Source: Streptomyces qaidamensis (lineage in GTDB: Bacteria > Actinomycetota > Actinomycetes > Streptomycetales > Streptomycetaceae). Taken from it: a stretch of DNA of 64,000 nucleotides. The translations under genes and the position numbers were made by a program. The notes below the pieces were generated by a model, which made no database searches, had not been told where the DNA came from, and was given only the letters and a program-made list of their open reading frames with translations. The stretch is from NCBI RefSeq assembly GCF_001611795.1, contig NZ_CP015098.1, positions 62,001 to 126,000 of the forward strand. Reading direction: 5' to 3'. Shown here in pieces: positions 11,616 through 18,975 of the stretch (positions within the stretch are counted from its first letter, which is position 1; each line of letters opens with the position of its first letter).

Positions 11616-14600
11616 TCAGGACGGGCCGGGCTGGTCATCTGTGTCCGTGAGCAGGGGTGCGAATTGGTAGTGCCCGCGATAGGTGGCTCGGTTGATGATG
11701 TCGCGGGCCAGTTCCTGGTGTTCAGGAGAGGCTAGTCCGGCCAGCAGAACGGCGCGGATCTCGCTCTCCCTGATCCGTGGGGCGTAGTCGTACATGTCCA
11801 GCGTGGTGACCCATCGGTGCATCAGTTCCAGGACTGGTCCGAGGTAATCGGTGGCTGCTTCGGCCAGGAAAGAGTAGATGCGCCGGTCACGGCCGAGGCT
11901 TCCGGTCGTCTCGAAGACAACGCTCAGCTGTTCCAGGCGCCAGATGACCGGGAAAACATCATTGTGGGCCAGCGGGCCGATCAGAGCGTGCAGCTCTTCG
12001 GGTTGCGGTGCAGGTCCATTCGCGTTGTCATCCCGAGCGCTCAGGCGCCAGGTCCACCACTGCATGATGCGGTCGCGGGTATCGGGTGGCAGGTCACGGT
12101 GGTGAACGACTTCGCTCAGCGAGGAAGCGAGCTGAACTCCAGCCACGGGTGAGGAGCGCAGGTAGTCGACCATGGTGCTCTCGTCGTCCAGTCCGAGCAG
12201 ACCTGCCAGATAGATGGCCATGAGGTGATTACCCAGCCGCCGGTGCAAGTCCCGGTGATCCTGACCGCCCACTGCGGGTGTGCGTGCTGCAGTGCGGTAG
12301 ACATCCATGAGGAGGCTCACGACGGACTCGGTGAGCGACGACATGCTGCTCAGGTAAGCCATCCAGCTGGCACGGCCCAGTGCGGTGTCGAGGTTGAACA
12401 GGACCTCGATTCGGCGTCGCGTCCACGCCGGGTCGAGAGCATCAAGTCGGGTGATCAAGGACCCGACGGTCCGACCGACGGGGCTGGCGCCCGCGGTAGC
12501 GGGCGTGCCAGCTGCGTCCAGCAGCAGGGTGTCCAAGGCGGTGAACAGCACCTGGAAGGCGGCGCCGTGTTCGCGGCGCCACAGCGCCCACGCGACGGCG
12601 GCGCGCAAGGCTGTTTCCAAACTCTCGTCCCAGACAGACTGCTGGTCGCCGTCAAGGTCGTCTTGTGGTGACCTGGCGGCGCTCCAGACCGACTCGAGTA
12701 CGTCCCACAGTGCGTCGCCGAGCGGGGTGGGAATCTGCTGAGTGTTATGCAGCGCCAGTCCCGCCAGCACAAACCGGGCAACGGCCAGGTGCAGGGTGCC
12801 GGTGTCGGAGGTATGAGGACGGCCGGTAGCCGACTGTACGAGCGGGAGGATGGTGGCCCAGCTGAGTTGCTGGCCAGCCTGAACAGCCGTACGGAATCCG
12901 TCGAGAACGGCGGCAAGGTGGTCATCAGCCAACTCGGCGAACTGCGGAGCGTCCTCCTGGTAAATGAGGGCCTGGCTGGTCACGGCGGCTTGCAGCTGAC
13001 TGCAGAAGGCCTCGGCGTTCGTGCCGAACCGGGTCGGTGTGGGCTGGAACTGCCGGGCGTGACTGATCAGTTCGGTGGCGGTCATCGCGGCCAGGTTCTC
13101 CGGCGAGCCCTGCTCTTCAGATTCCGACCAGGCCAGGGGCTGGGGAATCGTGTCCAACGACGGTGCCGGACCGAGGCTCTCGCACAACTCTCGGTAGCGC
13201 CGCAGCTGCTGCTCGGGCAGGACATCGACCAGTGCGGCATAGCGGTCTCGCTGCCAGGCGCCCGCCCACTGCTCCACGTACTGCTCCGGCGGCTCGGCGC
13301 CACCGGAAGTGCTACGGAACCGCTCCACGAACCGTTCGGTGTCCGGCCCAGCGTCGATGACGGCCAGTACCCCTTCGAGCGCAGCCGGACGCAGCGAGCT
13401 GGCACTGGCGCGGGCCAAGAGTGCCCACTCACGCCGCGACCGGGCGGCGGTGATCTGGTCGGGGTCCGTCAAGATGCTCTCCACCGCGTCCGGGGCGTTG
13501 GCACCGTGACGCTGGAGAATATGCAGGCGGAGCCTGCGGAAGACCAGCCACGGCTGGGACTCCAGGATGGAAAGGACCCGGCGGATGTCTGTGGCCGCCA
13601 GGTGGTCTGCCGTGTCGCGGACCGCCTCGGTGAACAGGGCACGGTCGTCAGAGCGCATCCCCCCGTGGCCCGGGTCCAGCACCGGGTACCACACGGTAGA
13701 CAAGTCTTCTCCGCCGGCGCGGTCAGGGTCCATTCCGGTGGCCAGAAGCGCGCTGGCCAGGCTGCCGGCCAGCACCTCCAACCAGGCCGTCCCTAGGTGA
13801 CGGGCCAAGTCGACGTTATGCGTACGGAGGATCTCCTGGAGATCGTAGTCGTCGATCCGGCCGCCGTGCTGTGTGGCCTGCAAAAGTGCGGTCATCACCG
13901 CCAGTGCCTGCTCAGTGTGGCCGCCCTGGGCACAGCGGACTGCAAGTTGGGCGTAGCGGTCCGGGGCGATCAAGTAGGGGCCGCGGATCGCTTCCACCGC
14001 CCGTGGCACCAGACGCGCTGCTTCCGCAGGGGACAGCAGGAGTGCCACTTCGGTCACATCTAGGTTGACCCGCGGATTGTCCGTCGAGGGGATCCGCTCG
14101 GCGATGGACAACACAACTGCCGGAGCAACGCTGGCCATCCGCACTAGATACGTTGAGGCCGGCCAGGCAGGAAAGGCCACCGTGCCCGCTTCGTCATCGT
14201 TTTCCGGTGCCGGCGGCGTGCTGAAAAATCCGTGCTTGTCCAGGTGCGGCAGCCACCCAGCAGTGTTCAGCAGCCCGAAGAACCGTTCCTGGGTCAGGTA
14301 GTCCTGAGGGAAGGATCCCATCAGCAGCTTCACATCTGTCTTGCTCGGATTGCGGACAGCAGCCAAGGTCTCCAGACGCTGCAGCACGGTGACGTAGCGG
14401 GTCTCGAAGCGATCGAGGACCACATCGAGCATGTCCTCCAGATCGGCCAGTCGCAGACGAACCGCTTCGTCCATCGGCGTCTGTTCCATACGGACCCGGT
14501 GCGCGTAGCTGTGCAGTTTCGTCGCCTCCGCCAGCCAGACCTTGCCCGCAGGACTGTCAGTTGGGATGTCCAGCCAGTCCAGCACACCCTGCACTTCGAA

Positions 14601-14897
14601 CAGGTGCCGACGGCTCTGGGGCGGGTCCTTCCGGATGGCATCGGGCAGGAGAACCTCGCGAAGCGCGCTCTCCAGTTCCCGGAACAGGTGCGAGACCAGC
14701 ATCCCGGTCGAACGCAGCGGCAGGTCCTCATCCAGCAGAGTGCAGATATCGGCATACCAGCCCGCGGGCCCAGGGCCGAACCGGCGCAGGCGGCTCAGAA
14801 TCCGCTGCCGCCTATCGAGGTCGGCCGGGCCTGGGCGTTGCCCGGACAATCGCTCCAGAGGAACCTCGCGGTCCTGCTCCTGCGACACCCGCTCCAC
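11616..14897 (-). CDS. Large helical protein of unknown function (about 1,090 residues)
   Basis: A single uninterrupted 1,093-codon frame. The N-terminus carries RILSRLRRFGPGPAGWYADI and STGMLVSHLFRELESALREV, a pattern I associate with large uncharacterised bacterial proteins of accessory regions. The rest is helix-rich and repeat-like. I see no Walker A motif, no nuclease or protease signature, no signal peptide and no membrane segment. GTG at 14897 directly abuts the G-rich ribosome binding site, so GTG at 14888 may be the real start. It is flanked by imperfect direct repeats and lies next to a TniB relic, so it may be transposon cargo. A scaffold or defence role is possible but not shown. 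Confidence 0.6.
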   Translation of the reverse strand: MERVSQEQDREVPLERLSGQRPGPADLDRRQRILSRLRRFGPGPAGWYADICTLLDEDLPLRSTGMLVSHLFRELESALREVLLPDAIRKDPPQSRRHLFEVQGVLDWLDIPTDSPAGKVWLAEATKLHSYAHRVRMEQTPMDEAVRLRLADLEDMLDVVLDRFETRYVTVLQRLETLAAVRNPSKTDVKLLMGSFPQDYLTQERFFGLLNTAGWLPHLDKHGFFSTPPAPENDDEAGTVAFPAWPASTYLVRMASVAPAVVLSIAERIPSTDNPRVNLDVTEVALLLSPAEAARLVPRAVEAIRGPYLIAPDRYAQLAVRCAQGGHTEQALAVMTALLQATQHGGRIDDYDLQEILRTHNVDLARHLGTAWLEVLAGSLASALLATGMDPDRAGGEDLSTVWYPVLDPGHGGMRSDDRALFTEAVRDTADHLAATDIRRVLSILESQPWLVFRRLRLHILQRHGANAPDAVESILTDPDQITAARSRREWALLARASASSLRPAALEGVLAVIDAGPDTERFVERFRSTSGGAEPPEQYVEQWAGAWQRDRYAALVDVLPEQQLRRYRELCESLGPAPSLDTIPQPLAWSESEEQGSPENLAAMTATELISHARQFQPTPTRFGTNAEAFCSQLQAAVTSQALIYQEDAPQFAELADDHLAAVLDGFRTAVQAGQQLSWATILPLVQSATGRPHTSDTGTLHLAVARFVLAGLALHNTQQIPTPLGDALWDVLESVWSAARSPQDDLDGDQQSVWDESLETALRAAVAWALWRREHGAAFQVLFTALDTLLLDAAGTPATAGASPVGRTVGSLITRLDALDPAWTRRRIEVLFNLDTALGRASWMAYLSSMSSLTESVVSLLMDVYRTAARTPAVGGQDHRDLHRRLGNHLMAIYLAGLLGLDDESTMVDYLRSSPVAGVQLASSLSEVVHHRDLPPDTRDRIMQWWTWRLSARDDNANGPAPQPEELHALIGPLAHNDVFPVIWRLEQLSVVFETTGSLGRDRRIYSFLAEAATDYLGPVLELMHRWVTTLDMYDYAPRIRESEIRAVLLAGLASPEHQELARDIINRATYRGHYQFAPLLTDTDDQPGPS

Positions 14898-15220
14898 CCC
14901 CTATCGGCCGGCCCAGGCCAGCGCCCCGACTGGAGAGCCGACCGTCCCAAGGACACACCGGACTACGCCCTGATCGTTCCACAGCAGCCCCGTCCTCGCG
15001 GCCTCGATGACCGACCTGCTCCCCGGCCCCATCCGCCAGCCACCGGCCATCCCAAACACACAGCAAGCCTCTGACCAGCACGAACCCGCACCGAACGATT
15101 AGGTACAAGAAACCATCCCCAACGCCACACCACCTCTATCAACAAACTCCCAACAACCACAGATCAGACGCCTCCTGACCACCGCCGAGGGACCCAGCAG
15201 CGCCCTTCCCTCTTCTCAAA
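14898..15220. other. Intergenic stretch between the large gene and an IS element
   Basis: About 320 bases containing the promoter side of the large gene and the second copy of the imperfect direct repeat. Overlapping frames show no recognisable protein. Confidence 0.35.
15071..15101 (+). repeat. Imperfect direct repeat, right copy
   Basis: Matches the copy at 11524-11553 in the same orientation, starting ctgaccagcac and containing cgcaccga and ttag. It sits about 120 bases left of the IS5-family element. Confidence 0.35.
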
Positions 15221-15319
15221 GGGCGTTAAGTCCGGTCTTCCTCGGTTCGTGATCGCTCGATCGTGGGACTGATCGTCGCGCGAGGCATCTGGTCGACATG
15301 TTCATGCTGAGATGCGGAC

Positions 15320-16173
15320 GTGAAGAGAGATCCGTACCCGAGCGACTTAGCGGATGAGCAGTGGGCGTTGATCGAGCCGCTGATCACGGCCTTGAAGCAG
15401 GACCGGGTGAAGCGGTCGGCGACCGGAGATCCGGGCTCCTGTGACCTGCAGGAGGTCGTGAACGCGATCTTCTATCAGAACCGGACGGGCTGCCAATGGC
15501 GCTGCCTCCCGCGTGATCTGCCGTCCTGGTCAGCGGTGTTCTACTACTTTGGCCTGTGGCGTCAGGACGGGCTTGATCAGCGCATCCAGGAACTTCTGCG
15601 CTGCCAGGTACGGGAGGGAGCGAAGCGATTAGAGGACCCGTCCCTCGTGATCATCGACACCCAGTCGGTCCGCGCGGCCGCTGGTGTCCCCAAGGCCACG
15701 ACGGGGCTGGACGCCAACAGGAAGGTGTCGGGCCGCAAGCGAGGGCTGGCCGTCGACGTCCTCGGCCTGATCATCGGCGCCGTGGTGCAGGCCGCCTCCG
15801 TCCACGACAACGCCGTCGGCACCGCTCTCCTCGACCAGGTGGCCGAGCGGTGCGGCAACCGTCTGGAGAAGGCCCTGGTGGACCAGGGCTTAAGGGCGAA
15901 GTCTTCATTCACGGCACCCTGTTGGACATCGACGTCGAGGTCGTCCGCCGCAACCCCGCCGATCAGGGCAAAGGCTTCGTCCCACAGCCGAAGCGGTGGA
16001 TTGTGGAGCAGGTCAACGGCACGTTGATGCTGCACCGCCGGCTGGCCCGTGAGTACGACCACCGGCCCGATACCTCCGCCTCGCGTGTCTACTGGGCATC
16101 GATCGCGAACATGACCCGCCGCCTCACCGCACCCGCCCCCACCTGGCGCGGCACCCTCGAGCTGGCCGCATGA
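15320..16173 (+). pseudogene. IS5-family transposase, frameshifted
   Basis: The first frame starts at ATG 15320 (MKRDPYPSDLADEQW) and carries the DDE-type motifs IIDTQSVRAAAG and GRKRGLAVDVLGL as far as LEKALVDQG near 15890. The remainder (GEVFIHGTLLDIDVEVVRRN, PKRWIVEQVNGTLMLHRRL, SRVYWASIANMTRRL) continues in the -1 frame to the stop at 16173. Intact relatives are a single polypeptide. The shift point around ggcttaag is not a canonical slippery site, so a one-base deletion is more likely than programmed frameshifting. Confidence 0.85.
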
Positions 16174-16559
16174 ACATCACCAAGCTCCTTGCCGACCTGC
16201 AGGCCCAGCATCATGAAACTGCGGCCAGGGCCGGTGAACTAAGCCACCAAATCGCGCAGTTGACCGCCGCCCTGACCGAGACCGAAGCGCGGCTCGCGGA
16301 CCTGGCCACTGCCCGCAAGGTCATCGCCGAACTCGCACCGGCCGCAGGAAGCGAAAGTGAACCGCCCGAGACGAACACCGCCTACCAGGCCATCGTGAAC
16401 GCCTTCAACCAACACCCCGACCAGCAATTCCGTACCCGTGAGCTGCACGAACTCCTCGACCTGCCCACCAACGAGGCATCCGTCAACGTCACCCGCGCCC
16501 GCCTCGGACGTCTCCTCCGCCAAGGCTTTCTCACCCAGCCCGGACGAGGCCGCTATTAG
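16170..16559 (+). CDS. IS-associated accessory protein with coiled coil and winged-helix-like end
   Basis: A 129-residue protein whose ATG overlaps the transposase stop (ATGA), so both were translated together. Residues 1-55 form a heptad coiled coil (LLADLQAQHHETAARAGELS). The C-terminal half (FRTRELHELLDLP..SVNVTRARLGRLLRQGFL) looks like a small winged-helix DNA-binding domain. Proteins of this type accompany related Streptomyces insertion sequences. Its exact job is unknown; regulation of transposition is plausible. Confidence 0.6.
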   Translation: MNITKLLADLQAQHHETAARAGELSHQIAQLTAALTETEARLADLATARKVIAELAPAAGSESEPPETNTAYQAIVNAFNQHPDQQFRTRELHELLDLPTNEASVNVTRARLGRLLRQGFLTQPGRGRY

Positions 16560-16578
16560 AAACGGACTTAACGCCCTC

Positions 16579-18114
16579 TTAGCAGTCGTCAGGGAGGCCG
16601 GCCGCCTCGCACACTTCGGGCATTTCGGTGATCGTCCGTGTGCCCGCGTAGTAGCGGATGGCGTTGGGGTACTCCTTGCCCTGCTCCTGGTACATCAGAA
16701 CCTGGCCTATCAGGGCGCTGATCTGCCATGAGTCGCCCATGGCAGCAGCGAGCAGGCGGAAGGCCTGATCGGCGCTGAGAGAGCCGTCCGGGAGGGCGAG
16801 CCGCACCTGGTCGAGTTCGGTTTCCCAGGGCTCGATACGGAAGCCGTAAGGAAGTTGGGCTCGTAGTTGCCCAGCCATCTGGTGCGCCGTCACCTTGCGG
16901 GCTGGGTCGTCGAATCGAACAGGCCATGACAGGTCGATGGGATGGAGTACGTCGAAGTGGTCGCCGCCACGTCGGTGGGAGTCCCTCATCCTGCCCGCGT
17001 CGTTGTTGCCGAAGCCGCTGTTGTTCCACTGCGGAGAACGTCCCTGGGCGTGGAGGTGCTGGAGCACGAGGCGCTCCGGTGCCAGGACACTGAGGTCGTC
17101 GTCCAGTTGGAGATAGCTGAACGAGAGGTCGTGGGCGTCGATATGGCAGCGTCCGCTGATCTTTCGCAGGTGTTGGCCGAGACGGACGGCGATCGATCGA
17201 TCATTCCGTGCCACGTAGAGGAGCTCCGGGGCCTCGTGGGACTCCCGGTGCAGAAGGTAGACGCCGGGCCAGTCCTCCAGCTTCTCGATACTCTCAGCCG
17301 TGAGGTCGTGGTGCGGCTGTGCGGCGAGGGTCCTGAGGAAGTGGTCCACGTGCGCCTGAGGGAGCAGCCGGAATCCGGTTCCGCCGGTGTACGCGACGTT
17401 GCGGCTGAAGGGGTAAGACACGACAGTGTCGGTCCCGCGTTGGTTGGGCTCCGGAAGACCGCGCGCCTTGAGCGTGCTTTTGAGCTTCGGATAAATGTCG
17501 GTCAAAGCGAGCGCTGGCGGAGCGCCTGGGATGCCGCTTCGCACGACGTCGCACAGGACCTGGGTGAAGGACGTGGCAGCAGTCTCGTCTCGCGAAGGCA
17601 CGTGTGCGACCTGGTCGGCCGCTGTGAGCGTATAGACGCCATGGATGTCGGTGCTGTCCACGAGTTGGCTATCACCAGCGCCTGCCAGGCCTTGGATGAT
17701 CCGACCCGAGTAACAGCAGTCGAGGATTACCAACTTCACCTGGGCCGGTGAGTCCAGGAGTGCGCTGCGGACCTTGTCGAACTCCAAGCCGGTGAGGTCC
17801 GGATAGCGCAGCTGGGTATCGCCGGCAGCCAGGCACAGGGCACCGGACTTACTAACGACCCCGTGGCCGACGAAGTAGATCAGCAGGGTACCCGTGGTCT
17901 CCTCGGCCAGGCGGTGCACTTCCAGGGCCAGGTCCGTGGCCCCGGCGGAGTCCTCCAAAACGTGTACCTGGTCCTCGGACCAGCCGCACAGCTCGGGGGT
18001 GGTCAGCAGCCGGTGCATCGCGTGCAGGCTGTTGCGGGCTGCGGGCACGTCCAGGAGGGAGGGGTCCCGGTACTGGGAGACGCCGATGAGGATGGCGGCG
18101 TCGTCAGACTCCAT
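16579..18114 (-). CDS. Caspase-like protease fused to an Eco29kI-like GIY-YIG nuclease domain
   Basis: A 511-residue protein. Residues 5-240 are a caspase/peptidase C14 domain with IYFVGHGV (His ~84) and VILDCCYSG (Cys ~134). Residues ~278-395 look like the GIY-YIG fold of Eco29kI-family restriction endonucleases: WPGVYLL (Tyr ~285), LLYVARND (Tyr ~299), IAVRLGQHL (Arg ~310), APERLVLQHL (Glu ~346), then PQWNNSGFGNNDAGR (Asn ~363) and HFDVLHP. All expected catalytic positions are filled, although the usual G of YVG is A. A C-terminal helical segment of about 115 residues is unassigned. ATG 18114 lies inside the end of the EACC1 gene, so translation is coupled. The TAA stop is only 2 bases from an IS end, so the original C-terminus may have been trimmed. 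Confidence 0.8.
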   Translation of the reverse strand: MESDDAAILIGVSQYRDPSLLDVPAARNSLHAMHRLLTTPELCGWSEDQVHVLEDSAGATDLALEVHRLAEETTGTLLIYFVGHGVVSKSGALCLAAGDTQLRYPDLTGLEFDKVRSALLDSPAQVKLVILDCCYSGRIIQGLAGAGDSQLVDSTDIHGVYTLTAADQVAHVPSRDETAATSFTQVLCDVVRSGIPGAPPALALTDIYPKLKSTLKARGLPEPNQRGTDTVVSYPFSRNVAYTGGTGFRLLPQAHVDHFLRTLAAQPHHDLTAESIEKLEDWPGVYLLHRESHEAPELLYVARNDRSIAVRLGQHLRKISGRCHIDAHDLSFSYLQLDDDLSVLAPERLVLQHLHAQGRSPQWNNSGFGNNDAGRMRDSHRRGGDHFDVLHPIDLSWPVRFDDPARKVTAHQMAGQLRAQLPYGFRIEPWETELDQVRLALPDGSLSADQAFRLLAAAMGDSWQISALIGQVLMYQEQGKEYPNAIRYYAGTRTITEMPEVCEAAGLPDDC

Positions 18115-18478
18115 CGGTGTCGTCCGTCAGGAATCGCTGGATCAGCGCCTCGGCCTCGGCGGCGTCACCGGTCTCGAGTTCCAGGGTGCGGTCGGCCCAT
18201 GTGATGGAGATGCGGATCTTGGTGGGGGTACGGCGGTTCTGCAGCCAGGTGGCGAGGGAACCGGCCAAGACGGTGGCGATACCGCTGGAACCGAGGGATA
18301 CCGTGAGCAAGTCGAGCCCGGCACCGAGGTCGTTCTCCGCGGGTGCGGCGGGCAGGACGTGCACGCGCCCCTGGAGGCCGCGTTCACCGCGGAGCCACCC
18401 GATCAGCGCCAGGCGATCGTCAAGTTCAGTCGCCGAGTCGAGCCTGATCTGAACATTCGTCGCCCCAGTGCCCTGCAT
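18104..18478 (-). CDS. EACC1 effector-associated constant component
   Basis: A 124-residue protein matching the effector-associated constant component EACC1, found upstream of variable effectors in predicted actinobacterial conflict systems. The pattern is LDDRLALIGWLRGERGLQGR, then LLTVSLGSSGIATVLAGSLA (a hydrophobic membrane-like or packing helix), then WLQNRRTPTKIRISITWADR and LELETGDAAEAEALIQRFL. ATG at 18478 (MQGTG) has GGGGGAG 7 bases upstream and is preferred over the longer frame. It overlaps the caspase gene by 11 bases. The pair forms a two-gene system in which EACC1 presumably tethers or regulates the caspase-nuclease. Confidence 0.78.
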   Translation of the reverse strand: MQGTGATNVQIRLDSATELDDRLALIGWLRGERGLQGRVHVLPAAPAENDLGAGLDLLTVSLGSSGIATVLAGSLATWLQNRRTPTKIRISITWADRTLELETGDAAEAEALIQRFLTDDTDGV

Positions 18479-18975
18479 CTCGTACTCCCCCGCTGCTGCG
18501 CGCATCTGATGCCCAGGGCTCCCCCGGGCTGGTACGAGAAGTCACCCTACGGTGGTAAGCCCGTCCGGTTCGGACCAGGCCCGACGAAGCGATGTCACGC
18601 CACGACACTGGGCCGACTTGGAGCCTGTTCGTCCGCGCCCTACGACCGCCACTACCGGCGGCCTCTTGCCCCTGAGCAGCCAAGGCTCCTGTTGAGCAGG
18701 CCCGCGGAGCCACCCAACAAAGCCGCAGGCAAAGCCGAGTCACCGAGGCACACACTCGATCTCCGGCACCAACCCTACTTTCCAGTAACTTCTATCGGAC
18801 TCGCTCTCTAAAACTGAGCAAGTCCCTGACTGGCGGGCAGGGGCTGCTCACCTCCAAGAGGGCCGCAACAGCACAAGGTGGGTGCGGCGATCTGAAATGA
18901 AATTGGTGCGGCCTGCATTCCGCACGGGGCCATCTGAAAGACCACGGGGATCCAGGGCTTAGGGTAGGCAAGGAA
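18479..18975. other. Divergent intergenic region between EACC1 and the helicase
   Basis: About 500 bases that must hold promoters for the EACC1-caspase operon (leftward) and the helicase (rightward). I find no convincing gene; frames on either strand overlap and lack recognisable domains. A clear operator or riboswitch-like fold is not evident. Confidence 0.4.

Larger units (their letters stand above)
15221..16576 (+). mobile_element. IS5-family insertion sequence with 14-bp inverted repeats
   Basis: Perfect terminal inverted repeats gggcgttaagtccg (15221-15234) and its complement (16563-16576) bound a 1.36-kb element encoding a frameshifted transposase and an accessory protein. I see no convincing target duplication; the right end abuts the stop codon of the caspase gene by 2 bases. 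The element separates the 1,093-residue gene from the caspase operon and could supply or block transcription for either. Confidence 0.85.

Noticed and set aside
15880..15910. Programmed -1 frameshifting in the IS5-family transposase at 15.89 kb
   Set aside because: The local sequence ggcttaagg is not a recognised slippery heptamer and intact relatives encode the protein in one frame, so a deletion is simpler.
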